A stretch of 64,000 nt of DNA from a virus. The translations under genes and the position numbers were made by a program. Under the pieces are notes generated by a model. That model saw only the letters and a list, made by a program, of their open reading frames with translations, did not search any database and was not told where the DNA came from. Position 1 is the stretch's first letter, and each line of letters begins with the position of its first letter. Positions 32,794 to 41,341 of the stretch are shown one piece after another. The stretch is from positions 43,420 to 107,419 of IMG/VR virus record IMGVR_UViG_3300025913_000025, one strand, 5' to 3'.

Positions 32794-33714
32794 TTGACCA
32801 TCCTTGCCGACTTCATTACTTCCGTCACAGCGACCGCGTTTCGCGGATCCAACACCGAGCAGTCCGACGCGGTGAAGGCGACCGAGAAAGCCTTTCGCGT
32901 TCATCTCGACCGCTCGTTCTGGGACCGCTACCTCGGCGCGCGTCCCCAGGTCGATCGACCCCCGGTCGGCTCGTTCGCAATGCCGCGCGAGGCCGCCGAT
33001 GAGTTCCGGGCGATCGTCCACGCGAATTCGTTCCTGGCCTGCCGGACCACGCAAGTTAACATTCGCGGCCCGCGGGATGCCGTCGAGACGATCATTGACG
33101 TGACAGGAGCACGCCGGCTGCACATGAAGCCAACGCCATTCATGGGCTTCGCACGGGCGCCGATCGCGGACTTCAAAAAGGAACCGGGCGAGGCACCGCT
33201 CCGGCTCGTGAGGAATGTCGCACGGGCGTTCGGTCAGTTTCTCGATCAGGGCTTTATCGCGGGCACCGGCGACAGGCAGCCGCTCGGAATCATCAACTCC
33301 GCGGCGGCGATCACGGTTCCCCGCGCCTTGAAACATCAGGATGCGGTCGGCACGATCCGGGATGCGTTCTCGCTCTACAAGGAGCCAGACAATTCGTGTC
33401 TCTGGCTGGCGTCGAGCTCGATCAAGTTCTGGGATCTGCTGTTACTCTTCGGCGACATCCCGTACGCCTTTACGGATCTGATGCCGACACTCCTGGCCGC
33501 GAACTGCCTGATGCTCGTCGATCCGCGCGAGTACCTCTCCGCCGTGCGATGGGACCTGGTTGACGTTGCGGCGGCCGTCTCGAATGGCATCGATGTCTCG
33601 CTGATGTTTTCGTTCTACGCCACGGGTGCGCCGCGCTGGGCTGCGCCGAAGGTTCATGAGAATGGCGAACTGTACGTGTCGCCGTTCGTCGGGCTGGCGG
33701 CGGAGGCGATGTGA
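32794..33714 (+). CDS. HK97-fold major capsid-like protein in the early region
   Basis: 306 residues from TTG after AAAGGAG. The pattern fits HK97-type capsid proteins: FGQFLDQGFIAGTGDRQPLG at about 146-165, then IINSA...ITVPRA, a helix, LWLASSSIKFWDLLLL, a loop leading to LLAANCLMLVDPREY, and a strand-rich end. The motif (A/E)GxGxxQPxGil is diagnostic of the P-domain region. It lacks a long N-terminal scaffold (delta) region. It sits among small regulators and nucleotide-type enzymes, 32 kb from the head-tail genes, so it may be a spare capsid, a decoy or something repurposed. Confidence 0.6.
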   Translation: MTILADFITSVTATAFRGSNTEQSDAVKATEKAFRVHLDRSFWDRYLGARPQVDRPPVGSFAMPREAADEFRAIVHANSFLACRTTQVNIRGPRDAVETIIDVTGARRLHMKPTPFMGFARAPIADFKKEPGEAPLRLVRNVARAFGQFLDQGFIAGTGDRQPLGIINSAAAITVPRALKHQDAVGTIRDAFSLYKEPDNSCLWLASSSIKFWDLLLLFGDIPYAFTDLMPTLLAANCLMLVDPREYLSAVRWDLVDVAAAVSNGIDVSLMFSFYATGAPRWAAPKVHENGELYVSPFVGLAAEAM

Positions 33715-34475
33715 AAGACCTGGCTGATCAAAGCTTCCTGTTTGCCGGCCGCCTACTTGTCTGGTTCTCATGCGGGGCCGCATCGGCGGTTGCTGCGAAA
33801 CTAGCCGTCGAGCAATACGCCGATCAGTATCCTATCGAGGTCTGCTATTGCGACACGCTCGCGCACGAGCATCCCGACAACAGGCGATTCCTCAAGGACG
33901 TAAGCGATTGGATTGGCCAGGAGATCAAGATCCTCAAGAGCCATCGGTACGACACAATTTACGATGTCTTCCGCGGCGAGCGGTATCTGAATGGCCCGAA
34001 CGGCGCCCCCTGTACCCGAGCGCTCAAGCGAGTGCCTCGGGAACGATATCAAGATCCGTGGGATTACCACGTCTTCGGCTACACGATGGAAGAGGCAAAG
34101 AGGATCAACGACTTCGAGTCGGACAATCCTAGCCTCCAAACGATCTGGATTCTCCGCGACAACAAGATCGGCAAATCGGAATGTTACCGAAGGCTTCGTC
34201 AGGCAGGAATTGAACTGCCGACGATGTATAAGCTTGGTTACAAGAACAACAATTGCATCGGTTGCGTGAAGGGGGGGGCTGGATACTGGAACAAAATCCG
34301 CCGCGATTTCCCTGAGTATTTCTGGCGAATGGCGGCACTGGAGCGCGAGTTAGGATTCTGTTTGTTGCGGATCAAAGGCGAACCGGTTTACCTGGACGAA
34401 CTCGATCCCGAGGCCGGGCATTTTGACGAAGAACCCGATATTGAATGCGGCCCGCAATGCGTAAGCCGGGTTTAA
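33711..34475 (+). CDS. PP-loop protein (PAPS reductase-like), 1 of 2
   Basis: 254 residues from GTG overlapping the capsid-like stop. PP-loop near the start: SCGAASA at 20-26. Further family features: a YCDT strand end, PCTRALKRVPRE, and a C-terminal Cys pair and aromatic helix (NNNCIGCVKGGAGYWNKI). These enzymes activate or reduce sulfur compounds, or thiolate or otherwise modify nucleic acids; which applies is unknown. Confidence 0.75.
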   Translation: MKDLADQSFLFAGRLLVWFSCGAASAVAAKLAVEQYADQYPIEVCYCDTLAHEHPDNRRFLKDVSDWIGQEIKILKSHRYDTIYDVFRGERYLNGPNGAPCTRALKRVPRERYQDPWDYHVFGYTMEEAKRINDFESDNPSLQTIWILRDNKIGKSECYRRLRQAGIELPTMYKLGYKNNNCIGCVKGGAGYWNKIRRDFPEYFWRMAALERELGFCLLRIKGEPVYLDELDPEAGHFDEEPDIECGPQCVSRV

Positions 34476-34491
34476 ATCAAGAGGTCTGAGT

Positions 34492-35499
34492 ATGGCCGAG
34501 AATCTCGATGATGAACTATCCCGACTGATTGCAAACGTCGATATTTCGACGCCCGAACGACTCGCGAGATTCGAGAAGTGGCGAAACGAAGACGGATCGC
34601 GGCAAGGTTTGCAAGGCTTGCGCAAACGGTCTTCTCAGTCGGCCCCGCGATCGGTTGTCGAAGCCATCGACCAGGCGAAGCGAATCCTCGACGACGCAAT
34701 CGCCGAGTTCGAGCCCGTTGCGATCTACGCTGGATTTAGCGGAGGATTCGATTCGCTCGTCTCGACGCACTTCGCGATCCAGCACAGTCCATCGATCCGG
34801 CCACTCCACATAAACACGGGCATTGGAATCGAACGGACGCGCGAGTATGTGCGTTCGACATGCGGGGAATTCGGATGGTCGCTGCGGGAAGAAAGAACGA
34901 CGGAGAACTATGAGAAGCTCGTCCTCGAGCAAGGATTCCCGGGACCGCCGCATCACGGGAAGATGTACAACCGGCTCAAGGAACGACCGATTCGACGCGT
35001 GGTCGCTGAAGCCAAAACTGGTTGCTCGCGCACCGATACCGTGATGATCATCACCGGGATTCGGGCGGACGAATCGAAAATCAGGACTGGATACAAGCGG
35101 ACAACCTCGAAGGTCGGCTCGCAAGTCTGGGTGAATCCGCTCTACTGGTCGAGTATCGACGTGTTCCGCGAGTACCGGGAAACCCACAAGCTCCAGGCAA
35201 ACCCGGTCTCCGCGAAACTGGGATTCTCCGGCGAATGCCTTTGCGGTGCGAATGCAGAGATCGGGGAACTCGATCGCATCGAGTTCGTGTGTCCCCAAAC
35301 CGGGGCGTATCTCAGAGACCTGGAACGTCGTGTACGTGAAGCCGGGTTTCCGTGGGGATACGAAGGACGGCCACCGGAATGGTGGCTCGATAAGAAGCGA
35401 GGACAAGGATTGCTTGGGGACTGGTTTGAAGACGAGGAAGACAAGGCGTGCGTCCCTGGCCCGATGTGTAACTCTTGCGAGAAAATCAGGTCCGAATGA
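34492..35499 (+). CDS. PP-loop protein (PAPS reductase/DndC-like), 2 of 2
   Basis: 335 residues. SGGFDS at 83-88 is the PP-loop; INTGIGIERTREYV follows the next strand; ITGIRADESKIR is a second family landmark; four C-terminal cysteines (CLCG, CNSC) may hold an iron-sulfur cluster, as in DndC and CysH relatives. It directly follows the first PP-loop gene. A joint role in sulfur or DNA/RNA modification is inferred. Confidence 0.75.
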   Translation: MAENLDDELSRLIANVDISTPERLARFEKWRNEDGSRQGLQGLRKRSSQSAPRSVVEAIDQAKRILDDAIAEFEPVAIYAGFSGGFDSLVSTHFAIQHSPSIRPLHINTGIGIERTREYVRSTCGEFGWSLREERTTENYEKLVLEQGFPGPPHHGKMYNRLKERPIRRVVAEAKTGCSRTDTVMIITGIRADESKIRTGYKRTTSKVGSQVWVNPLYWSSIDVFREYRETHKLQANPVSAKLGFSGECLCGANAEIGELDRIEFVCPQTGAYLRDLERRVREAGFPWGYEGRPPEWWLDKKRGQGLLGDWFEDEEDKACVPGPMCNSCEKIRSE

Positions 35500-35714
35500 G
35501 CAACGAGATCACCCCGCTCGATCCCGAGCTGTTTCCCGAATCCCGACCGACCGCAGGCACTTCCTACAAGGTGCTCGCCGATCCCTCGAAGGGCCGCGTG
35601 TTCGTCCAGTTCTCTGACCCGATCCCAGGCATGGTTTTGACTTACGAACAGGCGATGGCCATGTCCGACGCGCTCACGAAGCAGGCATTTGCGCTCCGTG
35701 GAATCAGTTCTTAG
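35496..35714 (+). CDS. hypothetical small protein
   Basis: 72 residues, ATGA-coupled to the PP-loop gene. Short alpha/beta sequence (VFVQFSDPIPGMVLTYEQAMAMS). No motif. Ends the operon before a promoter. Confidence 0.55.
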   Translation: MSNEITPLDPELFPESRPTAGTSYKVLADPSKGRVFVQFSDPIPGMVLTYEQAMAMSDALTKQAFALRGISS

Positions 35715-35733
35715 AAATTTCCTCGCGTGCATC

Positions 35734-35778
35734 TTGTCACACCGCGAGAACTTGTTAGTATTCGTTTGCGGCAAACGA
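35734..35778 (+). promoter_or_regulatory. promoter and perfect palindromic operator
   Basis: TTGTCA, 16 bases, TAGTAT (35734-35761), immediately followed by the perfect 17-base palindrome TCGTTTGCGGCAAACGA (35762-35778). A transcript would start inside the palindrome, so a bound protein should block initiation. Same element as at 26582 and 49029. Confidence 0.65.
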
Positions 35779-35795
35779 GAAAGCGGAACAGAACG

Positions 35796-36017
35796 ATGAA
35801 GCTTTACACTCTTCGGGAAGCGGCCGATAAGCTCAAGATCCACCGGAACACGGTCGCGGATCTGGTGCGATGCTGGCGAATTCCGACACACTCCATCGAG
35901 GAACACTATCGGGGCCGAGCACGCGGGCTGACGAGTGCCGCGGTTAACCTGATGGCGGAACGGCTGAAACCCAGAAAGCGAGAAACGGATGGAGCAAGAA
36001 CAGACACCGACGGCTGA
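35796..36017 (+). CDS. MerR/excisionase-type HTH protein
   Basis: 73 residues from MKLYTLREAADKL. It shows the helix-turn-helix of small excisionase-like proteins: YTLREAADKLKIHRNTVADLV, then RIPTHSI and a basic wing. Length, place after a regulated promoter and gene order before Gam/RecT fit an Xis-like or early regulator. Its end overlaps the next gene by 29 bases. Confidence 0.65.
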   Translation: MKLYTLREAADKLKIHRNTVADLVRCWRIPTHSIEEHYRGRARGLTSAAVNLMAERLKPRKRETDGARTDTDG

Positions 36018-36669
36018 CGCAGGCGAAGCGCTCACGCCTGAGATCGTCGAGGAGATCATCAATGTTCCGCAGACGCGGACCGAGATGATCGACGAAGACG
36101 GGTTCATCTGGGTCCTCGAGACCGGCGAAGTCATTGGCCACGTGAAGGAACGCGAGGTCGTTGAGGACCGATTCAAGATCGAGTCCACCGAGGCCGCCGA
36201 ATGGGTTCTTCAACTCCGCTCCGAAGCGGAGGGGAAGGTTCTCGGCCTGGTGGCGAGGAAGGCCGCGCTGATCGAGCAGATGGACAAGGTGATCGCGAAG
36301 TCCATGCGGAGGATCAGTTATTGGGACTTCCGGTTCCGTGATGAACTGATCGCCTGGGCCCGCACTCAACTGAAAGGCAAGGAGAAGACGCTTCAACTCG
36401 CGTGGGCGTCGATCTCGTTCCGAGAATCGCGGGGATCGAACGTCATTGTCTCGGACGAAGAGGCCTTGCGATACGTCGAGACCTACGCGCCCCAACTGGT
36501 CAAGGTCAAGCGGTCGGTCGGGATCAAGGAAGTTCTTGAAGCGAAGAAAATCGCCGAGTCGATCACCGATGAGAAGCAAGGCGAGCTTGGGTTCATGAAG
36601 CACACGGGACCGTCTGAGACGGTCAAAATCTCCACCGGAATCTCAATCGAAAGGGACAACAGGTCATGA
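35989..36669 (+). CDS. Gam-like host-nuclease inhibitor
   Basis: 226 residues. After an acidic start, a coiled coil (AAEWVLQLRSEAEGKVLGLVA ...) is followed by RRISYWDFRFRDELIAWAR, KTLQLAWASISFRESRG and a helical end: the pattern of Mu Gam, a dimer that coats DNA ends and blocks RecBCD-type nucleases. It overlaps the RecT-like gene by four bases, a usual partnership in phage recombination operons. Confidence 0.7.
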   Translation: MEQEQTPTADAGEALTPEIVEEIINVPQTRTEMIDEDGFIWVLETGEVIGHVKEREVVEDRFKIESTEAAEWVLQLRSEAEGKVLGLVARKAALIEQMDKVIAKSMRRISYWDFRFRDELIAWARTQLKGKEKTLQLAWASISFRESRGSNVIVSDEEALRYVETYAPQLVKVKRSVGIKEVLEAKKIAESITDEKQGELGFMKHTGPSETVKISTGISIERDNRS

Positions 36670-37799
36670 CAGAGTTAGCCGTTCAAGCGACTCCGGCAGC
36701 GCCGCCGATGCAGTTGCGGCAACTGAACGCCATCGAGACGGCGGCAATGACACTCGATTCGTTGTGGTGGCTCGCACAGCGGGTTGCCGACGGAAAGTTG
36801 TTCCCGGGACTCACAAACGACGCGGCCGTCTTCACGCTTATGTGTATCTGTCAGAGCGAGGGGCTTCATCCGATCGAGGCCCTCCGGCAGTACGACATTG
36901 TTGAAGGTCGGCCGGCGATGAAGGCCGCGGCAATTCAGGCCAAGTTCCTCAGTCGCGGCGGCCGGATCAAGATCCTGGTTCGCACGAACGAAGAGGCGCG
37001 GGCCGTCTTCACTCATCCCCAGCTCTGTCCCGATGGATGGGAGAACAGCGTCTCGTTCGCCGACCTTCAGAAGCGAGGGATCACGAACGGCCGCGATGGG
37101 GTGAAGACCAATTACAAACGTTCACCGGCTGAAATGCTCTGGGCACGCTTGGTCTCCAATTCGATCCGAACAATCGACCCCGGAATCGTCGTGGGGATCA
37201 CGAGTTCCGAGGAACTCCGCGACGAGCTCGACAATGATCGCGATGTCCGGTTCGCCCTGCCGATGCAGACGGCGCCGGTTGAAATTTCGGCAACCTCGGA
37301 AGCGGTCACTTCACAGACGCTCGAGGCTCGACTCCCCGGGCAAGACGCGCCGGGCCCGGATTCGCGGACCTATGCGGATGCCGTGAATTCAGCGATCGTC
37401 GCGACCAACCGGCAGATCGAGGAACTGGCGCAGGTCAACGGCGTGGAGGTTCCGCTCAAGATCGCCAAGCCGTCGCCGCATAAATTCCTCTTCAACCAAC
37501 TCATCCAAAACGCCCTGCATCCCGGACCGATGCCGACGAAGCTCGGCGATGCGATCGTCCAACTCGACCAGGCTTACAAGGCGCGCCGGGACTGGGTGCG
37601 GATCACGCTCGGGGCGTTCTTCGCGGAGCAAATGGAAGAGGCGCAGGCGATCGTGGCGAAGCAGGTTCGCGAGCGAGGCGAGAAGGAGGCGCCGAAGACC
37701 GCGGAACCGAAGACGGAGGCAGCGGACGCGGCACCGAATCAGGGATCGCTTCTCGATCTAAATGACGACGTGCGGGGCGAGGGGCCGGACGACGTTTAA
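36666..37799 (+). CDS. RecT-like single-strand annealing protein
   Basis: 377 residues. The core (~residues 30-185: LFPGLTNDAAVFTLMCICQ, EALRQYDIVEGRPAMKAAAI, GGRIKILVRTNEEARAVF, RSPAEMLWARLVSNSIRTIDPG) matches phage proteins annotated as RecT-type recombinases. It would anneal DNA strands after end resection, with Gam protecting ends. The C-terminal third is polar, ends acidic (DDVRGEGPDDV) and may contact partners. Confidence 0.7.
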   Translation: MTELAVQATPAAPPMQLRQLNAIETAAMTLDSLWWLAQRVADGKLFPGLTNDAAVFTLMCICQSEGLHPIEALRQYDIVEGRPAMKAAAIQAKFLSRGGRIKILVRTNEEARAVFTHPQLCPDGWENSVSFADLQKRGITNGRDGVKTNYKRSPAEMLWARLVSNSIRTIDPGIVVGITSSEELRDELDNDRDVRFALPMQTAPVEISATSEAVTSQTLEARLPGQDAPGPDSRTYADAVNSAIVATNRQIEELAQVNGVEVPLKIAKPSPHKFLFNQLIQNALHPGPMPTKLGDAIVQLDQAYKARRDWVRITLGAFFAEQMEEAQAIVAKQVRERGEKEAPKTAEPKTEAADAAPNQGSLLDLNDDVRGEGPDDV

Positions 37800-37816
37800 C
37801 CGGAGACCGATAGCTC

Positions 37817-38353
37817 GTGAATCTTGTGACGTTGAAAGAATTAGCCGAAGAATTCGGCGTCGAGCGGTCGAGTCTCAGAAAATGGATCGTCAAGAACGAA
37901 TTCGCTTCATGCTCCGTTCGCTCCAACGATTCACGCGGTCAACTCTCTCTGGCATTCACGGAAGACATTGCTGAACAGATCCGCGAAAAGAGACATGCGC
38001 AGGGCTTTTGTTTCGAGAAACAATTCCCTGCGGCTGTTTCTAATATTGGCATGTTCTACGCAATCCAGGTCGCGCCCGACCTGCGTCCTGAGCGCATCAA
38101 GCTTGGGTTCGCTACAAATCTCGTTGAGCGTTTGGCGGCCCATCGAACCGCATCGCCGACCGCTTCGGTTCTTCTGGTCTTTCCTTGCCGTAGAACGTGG
38201 GAGTTCGCGGCCATTGACGCAATCACAGATTGCGACTGTATCCCGCTCTCGAATGAGGTGTTCGATTTTCAATCCTTAGAAGAATTGGCAGTCAGAGCGA
38301 CTCGGTTCTTCAGCCTCCTGCCCGATCCAAACCGAAAGACTGAACCATCATGA
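37817..38353 (+). CDS. HTH plus GIY-YIG (T5orf172-like) protein
   Basis: 178 residues from GTG. N-terminal HTH (LKELAEEFGVERSSLRKWIVKN) and C-terminal GIY-YIG-type domain (GMFYAIQVAP ... RIKLGFATNLVERLAAHRTASP). This pairing occurs in phage regulators and small nucleases. The catalytic Tyr-Arg part is recognisable, the terminal Glu less so. Confidence 0.65.
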   Translation: MNLVTLKELAEEFGVERSSLRKWIVKNEFASCSVRSNDSRGQLSLAFTEDIAEQIREKRHAQGFCFEKQFPAAVSNIGMFYAIQVAPDLRPERIKLGFATNLVERLAAHRTASPTASVLLVFPCRRTWEFAAIDAITDCDCIPLSNEVFDFQSLEELAVRATRFFSLLPDPNRKTEPS

Positions 38354-38532
38354 ACCGCAAACCCGGCACGTTGTATCACCGATTCTGGCGCGCGTTCCAA
38401 CGCGAGCAAATGAACGCGCGACATCAGCGCCGCGCCAATCGTCGCAAGCTCAAGAGGAGTGCGATCGACAGCGAGAGATTGCTCCAACGCCTCCTTGCGG
38501 ACGTCCGCGCTAATCCCGCGACACACCGTTGA
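38350..38532 (+). CDS. small basic protein
   Basis: 60 residues, ATGA-coupled. Rich in Arg and Lys throughout (RHQRRANRRKLKRS), perhaps nucleic-acid binding. Nothing else can be said. Confidence 0.45.
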   Translation: MNRKPGTLYHRFWRAFQREQMNARHQRRANRRKLKRSAIDSERLLQRLLADVRANPATHR

Positions 38533-38712
38533 TCCAAGCCGCCGTCGGAACGATGAGCGGGCCCTAGGCCGGCGACGACTCGGGCCGTCCGGTTCGCAAA
38601 CCTGATTCGCCACAGGTACATGACGCAAGATGGCAACTTGCCGAACCCAACGGCACCGACGGCGGTTTGCGTTTTCCAAGTTCCGTCCCTTCTGAAACGA
38701 AAGGTCCAGCCG

Positions 38713-39525
38713 ATGAGCCAGGTTGATGAACTGCGCCAGTGCGTGACCGCGTTGCGAGGACTCGCCCAGGGACAATCAGCCAAGGACATTCTGGACCGCC
38801 TGGAGAAGTACCAGGCCGTTCAGGTCGCCGCTTACGACGTGGCCTTACTCAAGCAGCAGCGCGACGCGGCGATCGAGGACAACCGGCATCTGGCAAAGCG
38901 GGTTCAGCATTACACGGACGCCGAAAAGCTCTGTCCGATGACGACAAGCAAGGAGCAGGTCATCGGCGCCATCAAGAGGTTCGACCCGTTCACGAAGACT
39001 CCGAGCGACACGGCGGCGTTCCTGAACTCGATCGTGCCGATGGTCGAGCGGATCGAGATCGTTTCTGCCGAGACATTGTCCGAGGAGCACGCGAGAATCG
39101 CGGAGCTCGAAGCGGTCCGGGAGAATTTGCTCGAAGCCATCGGGAACATGGAGCGTGAGCTTGCCGAAGCGCGCGGAGTGGAGATTTCGGACTGGGCAAT
39201 CCAGGACATCAAGAATCAGCGCCGGGGAAGCGCCAAGGAGATTGACGACGCGGCCGAGATTCCGGTCGCGAAGACCAGCGAATTCCCTCCGTCGCTTCTG
39301 CGGGATCAATCGTCGGTTCAAGACACGACTCCTGCGCACAGGGATGAACCCTCGCCGGCCGCCGCTCCCAAAGAACTCCAGAAGTCACCGGCCCGGATGC
39401 AGCTCTGGGAACTGGCGATGCTCCGGATACTCGATCCCGGACTTCTCAGTGAGAAGGGTTGGTCCGAACTCGCCGGCTTCCTGCACGAGCTTTTGATCCG
39501 GCAGGAGCACGCCGATGGGATCTGA
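38713..39525 (+). CDS. coiled-coil protein of the replication region
   Basis: 270 residues from MSQVDELRQ with AAAGG upstream; a longer upstream frame lacks a site. Long coiled coils (residues ~30-70 and ~115-165), a Pro/Ser-rich linker and a C-terminal helical part. No enzyme motif. Overlaps the HAD gene by 11 bases. Confidence 0.55.
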   Translation: MSQVDELRQCVTALRGLAQGQSAKDILDRLEKYQAVQVAAYDVALLKQQRDAAIEDNRHLAKRVQHYTDAEKLCPMTTSKEQVIGAIKRFDPFTKTPSDTAAFLNSIVPMVERIEIVSAETLSEEHARIAELEAVRENLLEAIGNMERELAEARGVEISDWAIQDIKNQRRGSAKEIDDAAEIPVAKTSEFPPSLLRDQSSVQDTTPAHRDEPSPAAAPKELQKSPARMQLWELAMLRILDPGLLSEKGWSELAGFLHELLIRQEHADGI

Positions 39526-40006
39526 TCCCAAGCGGACGCCGATCATTTTCTTGGACATCGACGGCGTCTTGAATTCCGGGTTCCTGCATCCCAAGCTTCA
39601 TTACGCGACGATTGATCCAGTGCTCGCGCGGCGACTTGGAATGATCCTGGAGGAGACTGATGCGCGGATCGTTCTGATATCGGCCTGGCGCTACCTGGTC
39701 CACGGAGGATCAATGACGCTCAGCGGACTCCGGGCTCTTTTCCTCTCACATTGGATCGATGGTACGAAGATCATCGACATCACGCGCAAGGACGCGACTA
39801 AGACCCGCTCTGACCGCGGACCGCAGATCAGCGAATGGCTCTCGGCAAATCCTGAGCGCGTTTCCCGCTACCTTGTGATCGACAACATGGATCTCGAGGT
39901 CACGGCCTGCGGGCATCCGCTCATACTGGTCGATGGAAGTATCGGACTCACCGACAGCAATGTCGCGCAGGCGATTTTCTTTCTGAAAGAAGGGGTTCAT
40001 CCATGA
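39515..40006 (+). CDS. HAD-family phosphatase-like protein
   Basis: 163 residues. Motif I FLDIDGVLN (Asp14, Asp16), motif II VLISAWR, and a late acidic strand YLVIDNMD. This is the short cap-less HAD type that includes the HAD domain of RNA-repair proteins. It could be a polynucleotide or nucleotide 5'/3'-phosphatase. The ATG has AGGAG upstream. Confidence 0.75.
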   Translation: MGSDPKRTPIIFLDIDGVLNSGFLHPKLHYATIDPVLARRLGMILEETDARIVLISAWRYLVHGGSMTLSGLRALFLSHWIDGTKIIDITRKDATKTRSDRGPQISEWLSANPERVSRYLVIDNMDLEVTACGHPLILVDGSIGLTDSNVAQAIFFLKEGVHP

Positions 40007-40266
40007 AGACGCTTGAGGAGTTCTGGAAGGAATGGCGCGACGACGTTCTCGAGGACAAACTGTCTCCCGAGATGATCGAGATCGCAAAGGGCGCGTTCTT
40101 CGGCGGGGCCATGGCAATGCTTGCGAGAGCCTCTGAGCTTCAGCCTGGAGATACGTTACCCTCCAGATACATCACGGAGTCCTATGGAGAAATCTCGGCC
40201 TACACGGTCGTTTTGGCGCGACGAATCGCGGATGATAAATTCCGTGACCAGCTCGAGACGATCTGA
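40003..40266 (+). CDS. hypothetical protein
   Basis: 87 residues, ATGA-coupled to the HAD gene. Acidic N-terminal helix, then a Gly/Ala-rich helix (GAFFGGAMAMLARASE). No family recognised. Confidence 0.5.
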   Translation: MKTLEEFWKEWRDDVLEDKLSPEMIEIAKGAFFGGAMAMLARASELQPGDTLPSRYITESYGEISAYTVVLARRIADDKFRDQLETI

Positions 40267-40330
40267 CTGACGACACGCCAGGCCGTCCCCCTCGACTCCG
40301 ATGCCCTGTCCCGAACGAGCGCGTTCCCCA

Positions 40331-41341
40331 ATGCGATGGTTCCGGTTTTACCACGACTGGCCGTTCGATCCGAGGATCCGCGGACTGCGCCCCGAATTGT
40401 TTCGGGCCTGGGTCGAGATCCTCTGTCTGGCGAGTAAGCAAGAGCCCCGGGGAACCCTCCCTCCGGTGCCCGAAATCGCGCTTGCTTTGAGGATGAGAAA
40501 GGATCATGTGGAGCGTTACATCGGCGACTTAGTCGCTCTTGATCTCCTTCAAAGAAGCGACTCAGGAGCGATTGAAGACCCTCACTGGTCCTCTTTACAA
40601 GCCGATAGCGATACCTCTACCAAACGTGTAAAACGCCACAGGGAAAGGACTTCGGGCGACTACAAAACTAGCCGTGAAACGGTCTCACGAAACGGCCATT
40701 CGCGCGCGCCCGCGTCTGAGATTAGAGATAGAGAAAGAGGAGAGGAGAGAGAATCCCCCCTCCCCCTTCACGTTTCGACGCCAGCGGAAAAACCAGACCG
40801 GGAGCCGTTCGATCCGGGAGACGACGGGGACGAAATCGCGACGGTTCCCGAGCCTCCCAAGCGCAATCCGATCGATCAGGCTGATCTCGACAAGGCAATC
40901 GCGCTGCTCAAGGCCGATCACCGGACCTTCGACGTCGCCGCGCATCTGTCCAGGTACCACGCATTGCCGATCAACATGCGGATCGAGGGCTGGCAATGGC
41001 TTCTGGCCGCCGAAGTGATGACCGGCCCGGGCCTCGACGATAGCAAGCGCGGGAGCTTCCCCTACCTGATCGGGGTCGCCAAGACCAAAACGCCGAGAGA
41101 CCGGGTTCCGGCGATCCGCAGCATGGCGAACCGCGGGCCCCTGCCGCGCGGCGCGCAGCCATTCCCCGAACCCGCGCAGGATTTCCACACGGCATCTGCA
41201 GAGGATCGAGAGCGGCTGAACCGGCTCTATGAGAGCTCTCGGAGGATCAACCAGAAGAAAAACGAGGAGTTTCAAAGGCAACGGGCTGAAGCTCTGAGAT
41301 CTCACGACCGTCTCGGCGCTCCGTCGGGGGACGCGGAATGA
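40331..41341 (+). CDS. replication initiator/helicase-loader-like protein
   Basis: 336 residues from MRWFRFYHDWPFDP; an ATG ten codons upstream is possible. The N-terminal winged-helix part (RGLRPELFRAWVEILCLAS ... LPPVPEIALALRMRKDHVERYIGDL) is the start of many phage replication proteins that open the origin or load DnaB. A charged linker and a helical C-domain follow. It overlaps dnaB (ATGA), supporting a partner role. Confidence 0.65.
   Translation: MRWFRFYHDWPFDPRIRGLRPELFRAWVEILCLASKQEPRGTLPPVPEIALALRMRKDHVERYIGDLVALDLLQRSDSGAIEDPHWSSLQADSDTSTKRVKRHRERTSGDYKTSRETVSRNGHSRAPASEIRDRERGEERESPLPLHVSTPAEKPDREPFDPGDDGDEIATVPEPPKRNPIDQADLDKAIALLKADHRTFDVAAHLSRYHALPINMRIEGWQWLLAAEVMTGPGLDDSKRGSFPYLIGVAKTKTPRDRVPAIRSMANRGPLPRGAQPFPEPAQDFHTASAEDRERLNRLYESSRRINQKKNEEFQRQRAEALRSHDRLGAPSGDAE

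Noticed and set aside
32164-33336. 390-codon minus frame
   Set aside because: Runs across two + strand genes and their gap; no ribosome site and no motif.
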